Below, in pieces: positions 11,037 to 21,479 of a stretch of DNA of 64,000 nucleotides. A program made the position numbers and the translations under genes. The stretch lies in assembly GCA_028583405.1 (NCBI GenBank), contig CM053243.1, positions 19,323,550 to 19,387,549 on the forward strand, written 5' to 3'. The notes beneath the pieces are model-generated. The model was not told the origin of the DNA and did not search any database. It saw only the letters and a list, made by a program, of their open reading frames with translations. Source of the DNA: Pogonophryne albipinna (lineage: Eukaryota > Chordata > Actinopteri > Perciformes > Artedidraconidae). How positions within the stretch are numbered: position 1 is the stretch's first letter; each line of letters starts with the position of its first letter.

Positions 11037-11384
11037 TCAAGTAAATTGCAAAACAACTGCAACTGCATTGCTACAATCCCAAACCACTACTTGTAATGGC
11101 AGCCAGCTCTGGACACTATTGGAGTGATGCAAGGCAGTCCATGAAGCTGATTGCTTCTCTCTGCAAGTGAAGACACGCAAGGTGTGGCCCTTAGTGTGGT
11201 TGGGACCTTGGACATGCTGCGTGATGTTAAAGCACTCCAATAGTGACAGAAACTCAGCGGCAAAGGTGCAGGTGCTGGAGTCCACGTGGATGTTAAAATC
11301 ACCTAGCAGTAGTGTGGATGGGGACATGGAGCAGATTGAGGTGAGAAGCTCAGACAACTCAGACATGAATGACAGACCCGGCGT
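11037..11384 (-). pseudogene. LINE endonuclease fragment (C-terminal part)
   Basis: The minus frame includes FMSELSELLTSICS and LLLGDFNIHVDS, followed by FNITQHVQGPNHTKGHTL. These are hallmarks of the AP-type endonuclease domain of fish non-LTR retrotransposons: GDFNIHVD contains active-site residues. The upstream half of the domain lies at 12186-12895 beyond an inserted DNA element. No RT follows, so the LINE is broken at both sides. Confidence 0.72.
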
Positions 11385-11692
11385 CATGGGCGGGCCGCTG
11401 TTTTAAGGGCTGAATACAACATTTTAATTGTTTTATTATTATGTTGTTGTTATTTGCAGCGCTTTGTCCTAATATTTATTTTTGTTTTAAACTATGTTGA
11501 AAGATTAGTTTAATATCATTTTTTTATTTAGCTATGAAATTCTGAATGAAAGGCTGCGCGCGAAACTGGTTTTTCGCTGGGTTGAGTCTTGTGGTTGAGC
11601 GAGTCGTGTGGGTTTTTGAGTGAGATGCGGCACAGCAGCATGTCAGTTTACTCTTGCTAGGTTAGTTTGGCTATTATCATTTATCTGCAACA

Positions 11693-11833
11693 ATGGATAT
11701 CAGGAAGTGGTTCATGAAAGGAATATGGCAACTCAGCGCCAGATGCAGGCACATTAGAAGAAATCAGTTACGTTACCAACGAGCTATCAAGCCAGCCAGG
11801 GACAAGGGAGGCTGGCAATCAATTATATTTTGA
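11693..11833 (+). pseudogene. Putative N-terminal transposase exon
   Basis: The ATG opens MDIRKWFMKGIWQLSARC. The start resembles the MDIRK(F/W)F beginning common in fish hAT transposases. The reading degenerates after about 45 codons and no later domain is present. This is a weak identification based on the start peptide and the element context. Confidence 0.35.
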
Positions 11834-11920
11834 AGAGAAATTGACTCTCAAGCCGGCTCTCTCACAAACTCCGGCTCTGTGCGCAAGCAGACCGCTGCAC
11901 ACACTCTCTGCCTCGCTCAA

Positions 11921-11922
<2 letters not shown>

Positions 11923-11974
<52 letters not shown>
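11923..11974 (+). repeat. (CT)26 microsatellite
   Basis: An uninterrupted CT run of about 52 bp lies within the nested DNA element. Confidence 0.95.
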
Positions 11975-11978
<4 letters not shown>

Positions 11979-12185
11979 CACCTCTCCACCCTGTGTGCGC
12001 TCCTCAAGTTTGCCTGCGTGCTTGCCCAAGTTGGCACAGCGTTACAAATGTGCCACAATACCAACCAATGGATATAGCCTATAATAAGACCGTCAACAGC
12101 CTTATGGCAACCTAAAACCCCTCTGTTTCCGTAACAACAATTCACGAGCATCTCCCTCACCTACCCCCCGGATGGGCCCGCCCTG

Positions 12186-12895
12186 GTAAATCAAATGCCC
12201 GCCCAGAGAAGTATGTCTGCCGCCGGGTCTGATGAATGAGGTGGAAGGTTTGGGGGGGGGGGGGGGGGCTGCTGCTTTGAGGGGGCAGCCACTGAGAAGG
12301 CAATGCACTCAAGTGAGATTTTATTCGTCACAAGCAGCTGTTTGACAGGGATATCTGCTCTGTGGATGACTGCCAGCCCACCACCACGACCAATGGAGCG
12401 GGGCTGTTGGGGATAAGCATAACCTGGGGGGGTGGCTAGGTTGAGTATGAGGAAGTCCTGTTGGTTTTGCCATGTCTCAGTGAGGCAGAGAAAATCCAAT
12501 TTCCTATCCATGATGATTTAATTAATAAGTGATGCTTTGTTGTTAAGGGAGCGGGTATTTAACAACATGAATGTGTGGGAGTTGTTATATGTTGCAATGG
12601 CTGGTAAAACAGTGATGCCATCAACACAGGCCAAGGGCTTCAGGTTAACACTGCACACGTGTGGTTTGTTGTGATGACGTAAGTGGGCGGTGACGGGGCG
12701 CCGGGACCACACAGTTGGGATAGTGTCAGCTGAGCCGGTGTAAACAAACCCACGTTTGGAACCTCTATGGACATACCTGGGTCTGCCAACTCGTAACAGC
12801 CCGAGGTATTCAATGACTGACAGACATAGAGGGGGTGTAGTGAAATGGTTGATCCTAAAAAGTTGCGAGGCGGAGTAACGAAGCATCACGATGGT
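12186..12895 (-). pseudogene. LINE endonuclease fragment (N-terminal part)
   Basis: Reading leftward on the minus strand, the frames give LLNTRSLNNKASLI and then DFLCLTETWQNQQDF, GRGGGLAVIH and SLECIAFSVA. NTRSL, TETW and RGGG are successive endonuclease motifs of APE-type LINEs. A 17-base G run at 12252-12268 disrupts the frame. The segment is contiguous in order with 11037-11384 once the nested element is set aside. Its upstream side is interrupted by a second LINE (12900-16400). Confidence 0.72.
12252..12268 (+). repeat. Poly-G tract (17 bp)
   Basis: A homopolymer of 17 G lies inside the LINE endonuclease remnant. Its exact length may be unreliable. Confidence 0.85.
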
Positions 12896-13208
12896 ATTCA
12901 TTTCAGTCTTTATTTCGAACAGATTAAAAAATAACAAATAACAAATGTGAAAAACAGAATACCGTATTGTTATAATACAGTATTTATCCACATTCATGAT
13001 AATATTTGTATATTCAACAAAAAAACAAAAAAAAAGTTTTCATATTAATAATAATAATAAATCATATGTGTCCGAAAGGGAGTAGGAGGAAGCAAATGCT
13101 TATTCATTCCCACCCCTTACTTGATCAATGATTGTCCTTTAAATCATTATGCAAGTTATTCCTACATTTACATTTATACATACATATACAATCATTTCTC
13201 ATCTTCAA

Positions 13209-14085
13209 TCACCTTTCTTCATTCTCATATTTTTCCAAAAAAGTGTTTCTGTACATCCTTTTAAACTGAATTATGCTTGTGCTTTGTTTTAACTCCTGCT
13301 CCAAACCATTCCATAAAATCACCCTACAGATTGTTAAACTCATACTTCTCAGAGTTGTTCTGACCTTGAGTTGTTTAAAATGTAGATTTCCTCTCAAATT
13401 ATACCCACCCTCTCTGTCTACGAACAATGTTTTTAATTTCCTAGGAAGTAGATTATGTCTTGCTCTGTACATGATTTGTGCCGTTTTAAATTTAACCAGA
13501 TCAATGAACTTCAATATGTGTGACTTCAAAAATAATACATTAGTGTGTTCAAGATATCCAACATTATTGATAACTCTTATAGCCCTTTTTTGTAATGTGC
13601 ATAACGGCTGTAGGTTGGTTTTGTACGTGTTTCCCCAAATCTCCACACAGTAAATCAGATATGGCAATATTAGTGTGTTATATAGAGTATGCAATGAGTT
13701 GTCGTCCAGAATGTATCTGGCTTTTCCCAATATTGCGTTTTAGCCAGTTTTGCTTTTACATGAGTGATATGATGTTTCCAGCTGATTTTGTGGTCTAAAA
13801 CCACACCAAGGAACTTAATTTCATATACTCTTTCTATGTGTATGTTATCTAGTATTAATTGTATCTGTGGATTTGTTTTATGTTTTCCAAATAACATAAT
13901 CTTTGTTTTGCTTATATTTAATGATAATTTGTTTGTGTCAAACCAATGTTTTACTTTAATCATTTCTGCTGTTATCACTTCCATTAGCTCTTTCAAATTG
14001 TCACCGGAACAAAAAATATTAGTGTCATCTGCAAATAAAATAAATTTCAATATATTTGATACTCTGCAAATGTCGTTGATGTATA
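13209..14085 (-). pseudogene. LINE reverse transcriptase, C-terminal half
   Basis: The frame contains FILFADDTNIFCSGDN, the RT catalytic FADD box, followed by NKLSLNISKTKIMLFGK and a thumb/C-terminal region (PYLIYCVEIWG). A frameshift near 13700 splits it into two frames. It continues the RT of 14736-15560 across the TA-flanked MITE. Confidence 0.85.
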
Positions 14086-14735
14086 TGTGACCTGCTCCAT
14101 CGAAATCAGTCGCTTTGACCCGAAGACACATTTTGAGTTGTATACACTGTTGGAAAGAGGAGATTCCTAGCTTTCTAATGATATCAGGATTGTTTTTGTA
14201 CTCCAAATATTAAGCGAAATATGTCACATTATATAATGACTGTTACAGAGTCATCATTTTGAGAAAAAGGCCTTCAAAGTTTTCTCTTCTCTGGAATCAA
14301 TCGATCTGATTGATTATTAGCGGAGCAAATGATCAAAATACTACGGAGGGAAGATATTTTCGTTTGGAGGGGAAGCTCGCGAGTGTGTGTGTGTGTATAC
14401 GTGTGTGTGCGTGTGTGTGTTTGTGTAATGTTGCGTTTGTGTGTATTGTGTTTGTTTCCCGGGGAAAACACACGAGAAACACCGGCTGTTGTTATGCCTG
14501 CTGTGACGTTAAATTACTCCGTTCTCCGCTTGTAATTATGCCGTTACAAGCTTGAAAGTTGTATTTATCTTCTGAATTTGCCAAAACAAGTTTAATATTC
14601 TGAAAGCCAAGACTTTGTTTGTTTAAAATCAAACAAAACACCCGAACCCCGAAAAAATATTTTTTTACGTAAATCCACGTTTATTTTGAAATGAGCCGTT
14701 GCGACTTCCGACTGATTTCGATAGAGCGGGTCACA
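14086..14735. mobile_element. TA-target MITE inside the LINE RT
   Basis: The ends are inverted: TGTGACCTGCTC(C)ATCGAAATCAGTCG on the left and CGACTGATTTCGATAGAGCGGGTCACA on the right. TA flanks both sides (14084-14085 and 14736-14737). The interruption falls between the [10 protein letters not shown] and FADD boxes, and the RT reading frame lines up when the element and one TA are set aside, which supports exact boundaries. TA duplication suggests a Tc1/mariner-related or similar superfamily. It contains no transposase. Confidence 0.88.
14383..14444 (+). repeat. Imperfect (GT)n microsatellite
   Basis: An interrupted GT tract lies in the middle of the MITE. Confidence 0.85.
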
Positions 14736-15560
14736 TATTATGAACAGCTTTGGACCCAACACGGACCCCTGAGGTACTCCACAAGTTATGTTAATGTATT
14801 CTGATTTATGTTCACCAATTTCAACAAATTGTTGTCTGTTACTTAAATAATTTCTCACCCAGTTTAATCCCACCCCTCTGATGCCATACCGTTCCAGTTT
14901 TATCAGTAAAATATTGTGATCTATGGTGTCAAATGCTTTTTGTAAGTCTATAAATATTCCCACTGCTTGTTTTTTATTGTCCATGCAGTTTTCTATTTCC
15001 TCACTTAATTCCATTAGTGCCATAGATGTTGATCTATCTTTCCTGAATCCATATTGACTGTCATCCAAAAGCTGATGTGTTTCCATGAAATTGTCATGTC
15101 TTTTTGTAAAAAGCTTTTCAAGGATCTTGGACAACTGAGAGAGCAATGAAACAGGTCTGTAATTTGTGTAATGGTGTTTATCCCCAGTTTTATATAATGA
15201 TATAACTTTTGCTATATTCATTTTATTTGGGAATTTACCAGATTGAAAAGACAAGTTAAAGAGATGAGTCAATGGTTCTGCAATTTCTTCAATAATGTTT
15301 TTTACTATAATCATATCAATATTATTCCAATCGGTCGAGGGTTTGCTTTTACATTTTCGCACAGTATCGATGATTTCTTTTTCTTCGACTGGTGTGAGGA
15401 AGAAAGAGCTCTTGTTTTCATTCCAAAGGTCCGTATCTTCCCCTTTATTTGTTTCTACGGTTTTAATTTTTTCTGCCAGATCTGGCCCCACATTTTCAAA
15501 GAATTCATTAAAACCATTAACCACATCTTCTGTATTATTAATAACATTATTTTTGTCCAC
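14736..15560 (-). pseudogene. LINE reverse transcriptase, N-terminal half
   Basis: This is an open minus frame with NYRPVSLLSQLSKILEKL, DDSQYGFRKDRSTSMAL, FIDLQKAFDTIDHNILL and [10 protein letters not shown], which are the ordered fingers and palm motifs of non-LTR RTs (the first catalytic aspartate is in FIDLQKAFD). It is cut at GPKLFI by the MITE. The upstream endonuclease frame overlaps it in another frame near 15560, so a frameshift separates the two domains. Confidence 0.87.
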
Positions 15561-16400
15561 AAAAAACTCAGGGTAACCAGAGCTCCATTTCTAATGACAC
15601 TATTTAATACTTTCCATAAACCTTTCATATTATTCTTATTATTCTCTAATATTTTATTATAGTATTCTTTTTTACATATCCTCAGAATATGGGTTAATTT
15701 ATTCTTATATCTTTTATATTTATTTTCTGCTTCAGAAGTTCTATATTTTATGAATTGTCTATATAGTGTATGGCCATTAGTGATCCATGCACTGTGAGTT
15801 TGTTTGTGTCTCTCTCTGCATTGTTTCACAGGACAGTTTTTGTCATAAAGTGCTTTATAGATGTTTAGAAATTCATCATAGGCCTTGTCAATATCGTCTC
15901 TCTCATATACTACCCTCCAATTCTGCTTTAGTAAATCATTCTTAAATGCAATTATGTTATCTTCAGTTCTCAATCTTTTGTATGTGAAAAGGCTGGCGAC
16001 TTTCGGTTTCTTAGAACTGCAGTGATAGACAATAAAAACAGGTAAATGATCACTTATGTCACTATATAATACTACTACTGTATTGTTTTCCATAATGTTT
16101 GTGAATATGTTGTCTATTAATGTAACAGAATGAGAAGTGATTCTACTAGGTCTGGTAATTTTAGGATACAAACCCATACTGTACAATGTATTGATGAAGT
16201 GTTCTGTCATTTTATGCTTATTTGGATTCAACAGGTCAATATTGTAATCCCCACAGATAAACATAATTTTTTGTAATGATTACTAAACATGTTTTCTACC
16301 CTATCTGTAAATGTGTCAATACAGGTTCCAGGAGCTCTGTATATACAACTCACAATAACATTTTTAGACTTTTCCATACAAATTTCTACTGTAACACAAA
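15455..16400 (-). pseudogene. LINE endonuclease, partial
   Basis: The minus strand encodes VSCIYRAPGT (about 16350), then after a frame change near 16264 ICGDYNIDLLN, SHSVTLIDNIFTN and YSDISDHLPVF, which are the catalytic GDxN and SDH boxes of an APE endonuclease. The N-terminal third of the domain is absent because the LINE is 5'-truncated. A linker rich in Lys and Tyr leads to RT but shifts frame before it. Confidence 0.82.
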
Positions 16401-17060
16401 TGAAAGTATGATGCTAACGTTAGCACAGCGTTAGCTGTGGTCGCGGATCGGCCGGGAGAATCCGCTATCAGCCAAGAGTACAGATGAACCAGGAAGCGAC
16501 TCAAGGACGGACAGCACTGAGGAGAGATGCTGGAAGTTGAAGAAGTTTGCCGCAGAGGAGCACCGGTGGTGGCCAGAGCAGGGTAGCCTGAGCAGGTAGA
16601 ACTAGGCTAGCTTCTGATCGCCGTCAGACTGGCTGGGTGGAGAGGACCGTTGTTGTGTCTTTTGTGGCAGAACAAAATCAAACAGCAGCTAAGCAGGTGA
16701 TACAGTGAAGCAGGATCGGGACTCAAAACGGGAAAATGAGACGGAGAATCGGGCTTGTCGTCAGATGGAGCCACTAACGTTAGCGATAGCGTTAGCCCTG
16801 AAGCAGGAGCAACATTAGCAGGTGTAGCAGGGTGGACAGGTCGGAAGCGGAGCATCCGTAAAAAGTTGCGATCGGGTGTTACAAAAGTGTCCAGAACAGC
16901 GTGTGCAAGCCACTGAATGTATGGAAACTGAGGTAGAAACGTTGGTCCAAAACTCGGCAGATACATTTTCGGACAGAGAAGCGGCGAACAGACAACGCCA
17001 GCGTCCTCTCTCTCCAAAAGTGTTGCGTCACAAAAAAAAAAAAAAATTACAAAAAAAAAA
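16401..17060. other. Probable 5' region of the outer LINE
   Basis: The stretch contains GCTAACGTTAGC-type palindromes (16415-16434 and 16772-16795) and no convincing protein. It lies where the 5' end of the older LINE (12186-12895 on the minus strand) should continue after the younger LINE. Adenine runs at 17032-17063 precede the hAT right end. The assignment is positional. Confidence 0.35.
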
Positions 17061-17818
17061 AAATCTAATAAATCTGAAAACTTTTCACGGACCCCCTGGT
17101 AGAGTGCCACGGACCCCCGGGGGGTCGCGGACCCCACTTTGAGAACCACTGCTCTAAGGTGAGTGACATTGCATTTCTAGCAAGACCAGAGACTGAACAT
17201 TTTGAGATGCAACACCATGTTATAAGGAGTACATTTAAAAGGTGATTTAAGGAGACATAAATACCCTTCACTTCAGTAAGGTAAGGTAAGGTGATTTTAT
17301 TTTAAAAGACAATGAAGGCAGGTTATATTGGTTGATATATTTATTATATTGAAAGCCAAATTAATACATAGTCCCCTGAATCTGGAATAACGTACAATTT
17401 ACAGCCTCACAATGTCAGGAACTTTTCATCTACAGATTGCTTTGGTCTGGCTTTGCTCTTCACTGATTGGTTACTGAAACTTTGAACTTACACGGACCTC
17501 CCCGTTTATTAAACGGACCTCCCCGTTTATTCTCGCGTTAATTCGCGCGAATAATGGCGCAAATGGCTTTCCATAAATACTGGTTTAGAGCCGCGTACGC
17601 GTGCTCTGACCCCAGGCAGGATTTGCATAATGTGTGCTGGTCATAACTCATTATGAACCCAGAGCCACATGAGGGCAGGGGTGGATCTAGAAAAAATATT
17701 CATGGGGTGGCAAGAGGGTGGCAGGAGAATTTGAGGGGTGGCATCCCTTGGCAGAAGTGTATGCTGATTTAATCGCAGTCATATCAATCAGTGTTAACTT
17801 GGAAAGCCACAATATTAA

Positions 17819-18196
17819 AGGTGGGGTAGGTAATTTTGGAGAGACCAGCTCGAGTGCGCTAGAATTTGAAAATACACAGCCGGAAAAGATCTGCCACTTC
17901 CTTACAGAGCCCCTCCTCCAACACACACGTACGCGCACATGACCAATGAGGGCACGAGATAAGTTTGTGCACAGATGGAAGGCTGACAGGCAGGTAGGCC
18001 ATCCAGTTATTTTAGCCGGGCCGGCTAAAATGATTGGTCGTGCTTTTTACAGTGCTACGGCACAGATGACATTTTTTAATGGATTTTTTGTCAAAGCTCT
18101 TAAGATATTCATTGCTATCGGGATGTTAAGAGCATTCCATGGAATATAACAAAAAGTGTATCTCGAGCCGGTTTCTCAAACTTACCTACCCCACCT
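17819..18196. mobile_element. 378-bp MITE with TTAA target duplication
   Basis: It has perfect inverted ends AGGTGGGGTAGGTAA / TTACCTACCCCACCT, flanked by TTAA on both sides (17815-17818 and 18197-18200). The related hAT copy at 7240-8597 has the empty site AATATTAATATT with one TTAA. TTAA duplication fits Kolobok- or piggyBac-type mobilisation. It contains no transposase. Confidence 0.92.
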
Positions 18197-19024
18197 TTAA
18201 TATTTTAACTCAATAACATTTGGTGACATTATTGTGGCACATCAGTAAAGCCTTAAATATAAATATATAAGGTGACAGACTTAATTTAATGAATTTTAAC
18301 TGAACAATAACTGAATGAGTTGGTTTCACTCTTAGACCAGCAGGGGTACCAAATCTATGCAGACTGCTGCAATAAGTACATTAATTAACTGTCTCATCGA
18401 TGTTTGTCTGAATGAATATGATAATATTAACAATCATATTATTCCTATCAGCTGTCAATCACTGTTATGATTCACATATTCAGTGTTATTATTAAATAAA
18501 CTATATTTTTTGGAGGAGTTAATGATGAATGTTCCTCAAGATGCTTGCTCACCCTCCTTCAAATTTGAAAGACAAGTAATTACTATCATACATCAAAAAT
18601 AATCAAAAGAACAGTTCAGCGCCCCACAACTTCATTGCAAACAGTTACAACCTTGACTTTACATCAGAAAGAACAAACATTAAAGAAGTGACTAACTGCA
18701 TCAAGGAGGATTAAAAAAAAAAAAGTCTATTCAGCTAAAACATATACATCGCTGCAGCTATTATCCAGTGGAAAGTCCTTACCTACTGGCCTAGTTCAAT
18801 CAAAGTGGTTACTTTTTTTTGGCTGGGCAGTGAAGTTTTACACACCGTCTTATTTGACTTTCTCAGGACTTCAAACTGTTTTTTGAGGGAAAAATATTAA
18901 ACACACGTAAGGTCATCATCTTAACAGTTTATTATTCTCATCGACTCATCCGTGAGCAGAGCATCAAGTTGGCATGCCTATTACAGCTGAATGTGGCGAT
19001 TACCATCTTGATCAGCAAAACGCC

Positions 19025-19112
19025 TCACAAACGATTTAAAGCTATGGTGCTTTTTGATTCAATGCTGAGTACAGCCAAACTTGGCAGGCCCTTCTCTGTC
19101 ATTGTAGACCGC
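19025..19112 (-). pseudogene. hATC domain remnant
   Basis: LRSTMTEKGLPSLAVLSIES is readable on the minus strand, matching the 8121-8312 remnant with substitutions. The frame upstream is lost. Confidence 0.6.
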
Positions 19113-20067
19113 AAACAGAGGCGGTGCCAGAGTATTTTTGTTGGGTAATCTATGATAGGGCTAACCCATACAGTGGTGGGGCTCAAGTCAGTATTTACAA
19201 TGTAATTAGATACACGCTCCCCTTGACAGTGAAACGCCACGCGTGAGGTTTAGATTATTTCCCTGTCTCAATCCAAATTGAACTGTATGAAATAAAAAGG
19301 AACATTTGTCTTGTAGTAAATAAAAAGGGCGACCTGGAGCCAATCCTGCAATTTCCCGACAGGTGAAAGAGTTGACATGCTGAAAACCCAACTCCTCCTG
19401 CAGGGGGGTCTTGGGGGATTCTCCCGCAGGAGATTTTTTGAAATACTAACATAAAATACACATTCTGGTACTCTCTTGAGAAGAGAAATAAATAAATCTA
19501 TTACTCCACGACATATTTAAAAAAATGAATGCCATTTTTGTCTTTTGTTACTTTGTTGTAAAAGCTGAACCTGCTGCTCCTCACAGAGAGAAGAGGGAAG
19601 AGGCTGTGTGAATTACTTTACATTGTGGACAGGGCTGGACTGGGATAGCAAATCGGCCCTGGCATTTAGACCCAGACCGGCCCAAATCCATAAAACAAAT
19701 GAATAGTCGCGGTTCCTGACAAGAAGAATAACTCAGTCTAATTTAAAAAAACGCTATTATTATTATCCTTTTTACGTACCAGGGGCAAACAAAACTAATA
19801 CATACCACAAGTATGTGTAACTATCAATCATTAGAAATTAGACCTTCAAACCCTCTCACAAAGCGAACAGTGACCGAGCACTAATAGGGGGGTCTGGGGG
19901 GGTATGCCCCCCCCCCCCCCAGAAGAAAAGTTTTAAAAATAACCCCTTAAATGATGACTTCTAGTGAATTTAGGGGGGGGGGGGGGGGGGGGGACCCTAT
20001 AGTGCCCTGCCTCCCCTTTCTATGACAACACAATAGAGATAGGACCAGATGAGTCTACAGGATGAGT
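19113..20067. other. Unresolved repeat mosaic without a gene
   Basis: The segment includes G-rich patches (CCTGCAGGGGGGTCTTGGGGG near 19400, and a run of C and G near 19885-19993) and a CAGGGCTGGACTGGG stretch at about 19628 that resembles a hAT-type terminus. No protein is recognisable. Confidence 0.4.
19973..19993 (+). repeat. Poly-G tract (21 bp)
   Basis: A homopolymer of 21 G, preceded 60 bp upstream by a C run of about 15. Lengths may be assembly-sensitive. Confidence 0.8.
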
Positions 20068-20787
20068 CTACGGCATCTTTTCTTGTGCTTGTTTCTCCCA
20101 CAGATTGACCCTCTGATATGACTCCCTGATAAACACTGCTATGTCATTGATTAGGTTGAAAAGTGTTCCACATTCGATGACAGTTTGGGTAGTTTCAGCC
20201 AGGACAAGATTAAGAACATGAGCATCGCACCACACATGGACATGAGTGGGTGACTGGGAGGTCATCAGTGCAGCAAATCCTTTGTACCGGGCTTGCATAT
20301 TGGATGCTCCATCTGTTGAATTACCTATACACATGCCCTTGTCCAGTTTCAGATGCTCTAAGACCTCTGAGAGCAAGTTCACAAAGTATTGTCCAGTGGA
20401 TGCATGGCACTTCACTAAAGCCACAAGCCTCTCTTGCACAGTCTCATTGACATATCTTAAGATTACTGAACACTGATCCTGAGAAGTTATGTCTTGTGTT
20501 GTGTCCAGCTGAACAGAAAACATTCCGGCCTTCTGGACATCACTGGAGATACTTTCTTTGATTAGACTACCAACAGTTTCTATTATGGAGTTAACAGTAG
20601 TTTTGGAGAGTAGGGTGATGAGAGACCCTCTACCTTTTGTTCCACTGGATTGGTGCAATTTCTTGCTCTTCTCTACGCAATCATCCAGATGCTCTTTTAA
20701 GCAGACATCATACTTTCCTAATAAACGGATGAGCTCCAAAAAGTTACCGTGGTCCACGGTGTTGTCAGCTAGCATATGCTCCCTCAT
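20068..20787 (-). pseudogene. hAT transposase fragment (DUF4371/ZMYM1-like)
   Basis: The 239-codon frame carries MFSVQLDTTQDITSQDQCS, then STDGASNMQARYKGF and WCDAHVLNLVLAE. These are conserved blocks of TTF/ZMYM-like hAT transposases: the first aspartate of the catalytic triad lies in LDTTQD, the second in TDGASNM, and CDAH is the following Cys/His block. It stops before the C-terminal catalytic glutamate and hATC domain. It follows a separate TTF zinc-finger frame at 20807-21124, with a frame break between. Confidence 0.82.
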
Positions 20788-20806
20788 TCTCCACCTGCCT
20801 GCACTT

Positions 20807-21124
20807 TCACCACATCCACCACACGCTCCAAAACCTGACGTCTCTTTCGGACTTGTTCCCTATGAGCAGACATCTGACTGCCAGCAAACATGTTTTCGAC
20901 CGTAAGAAAAAAGCTTCAGCACAGGTTGAATGTGTAATGCTCTTTTCGTGCTCCTCTGTACGCTGGTGTGCGTGCCTCCAATCTGACATTCCAGTCATAA
21001 ATGTGCCAGTGTCAGTCCTCTTCCCAAATGCCAGACATACAAAACAAAACAACATATGACATCCCTTGCAATATGTAAGCCACTTTCTGCTGGTGCCATC
21101 TTTACAGGTGAATACCTTCTGCAC
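20807..21124 (-). pseudogene. TTF-type zinc finger of the hAT transposase
   Basis: RKWLTYCKGCHMLFCFVCLAFG, then MSDWRHAHQRTEEHEKSITH, form the TTF-type finger found at the N-terminus of this transposase class, with ordered Cys and His ligands. The frame shifts before the catalytic part at 20787. It shares the minus strand and order expected of one original gene. Confidence 0.78.
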
Positions 21125-21198
21125 AACAGGATTTCTGGTATGTTGTTGTGGGTGCTGTTCTTAAAACATCTGTAACATAGATGGCTCGGGGCGGGCAA

Positions 21199-21479
21199 AG
21201 TAATCTATGGCCTCCTGCTCTCCTCACTCTCGCTGACACTCTCCTCCTCTGGGGATGCTACCTGGCTCAACACAATGATACAGAATTAATGGATTCCCTG
21301 ATAGAGGTCCATACAAATAGGCATTGACATAACAATACCACACAGTTAATGGTCAAAACTACATGTGTGCCTCCATTTTTTATCTATTTCTATATTATTC
21401 ATTCTATATATTGTCAATCAAAACTACCACAAAAAGCTGACTATAAACATTTTTTTCAGGTCCCAAAAGACCACTGTTG
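21199..21479. other. Intervening sequence without a gene
   Basis: I see no coding frame or terminal structure in this stretch. It lies between the hAT transposase and the LINE 5' part. Confidence 0.4.

Larger units (their letters stand above)
11385..12185 (+). mobile_element. DNA transposon fragment nested in the LINE
   Basis: The block splits the LINE endonuclease. Its ends read CATGGGCGGGCC and (reverse complement) CAGGGCGGGCCC, consistent with imperfect hAT-type inverted termini. No matching target duplication is visible. It contains a possible first transposase exon at 11693 and a long CT microsatellite. Edges are inferred from the termini and the LINE break. Confidence 0.5.
12900..16400 (-). 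mobile_element. 5'-truncated APE-type LINE inserted in the first LINE
   Basis: On the minus strand the element runs from a partial endonuclease (16400) through RT to a 3' untranslated end. That end includes the fish-LINE signature GGAAGCAAATGC...GTCCGAAAGGGAGTAGGAGG (plus-strand view, near 13070-13100) and AATAAAGACTGAAAT at the terminus (12902-12920). It lies between the endonuclease remnant at 12186-12895 and a stretch at 16401-17060 that probably belongs to the same older LINE. It carries a 650-bp DNA element at 14086-14735 and frameshifts. Confidence 0.8.
10544..17151. mobile_element. hAT element carrying nested LINEs and DNA elements
   Basis: The left end CAGAGGTTCTCAA and right end TTGAGAACCACTG are inverted termini of a familiar vertebrate hAT type, with 'AAGGACCCC' and 'CACGGACCCCC' motifs just inside. 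A perfect 8-bp duplication CTCTAAGG flanks it (10536-10543 and 17152-17159) and occurs once in the left arm. Most of the 6.6 kb is later insertions: two LINEs, another DNA transposon and a TA-duplicating MITE. No transposase of its own is recognisable. Confidence 0.92.
7150..17577 (-). repeat. Right arm of the inverted repeat, split by three insertions
   Basis: Arm sequence is present only at 7150-7239, 8606-8740, 9904-10543 and 17160-17577. Joined in that order they equal the reverse complement of 5345 back to about 4013. The blocks between are inserted DNA elements. Since the left arm lacks all three, it serves as an empty-site reference and shows that the insertions came after the inverted structure formed. 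The outer end (17490-17577) repeats the TTCGCGCGAAT and ACGGACCTCCCCG motifs of the left end. Confidence 0.8.
17676..21198 (-). mobile_element. Decayed autonomous-type hAT, same family as 7240-8597
   Basis: The left end CAGGGGTGGATCTAG and the following 1.4 kb match the 7240-8597 element closely, including its hATC end (19025-19112). Farther right, the minus strand encodes a TTF finger and the N-terminal/catalytic part of a hAT transposase (20068-21124), so this copy once held the full gene. A 378-bp MITE (17819-18196) and unresolved sequence (19130-20067) interrupt it. I cannot locate its right terminus. Confidence 0.65.

Noticed and set aside
11841..12160. Open frames reading SLSLSLSL or REREREREE
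   Set aside because: They are translations of the CT/GA microsatellite, not genes.
16607..17149. 180-codon minus-strand frame with FFFFVIFFFF
   Set aside because: It spans the hAT terminus and poly-A runs and has no family resemblance; it is a chance frame.
17946..18149. 67-codon frame within the TTAA MITE
   Set aside because: It is short, has no domain and lies in a non-coding MITE.
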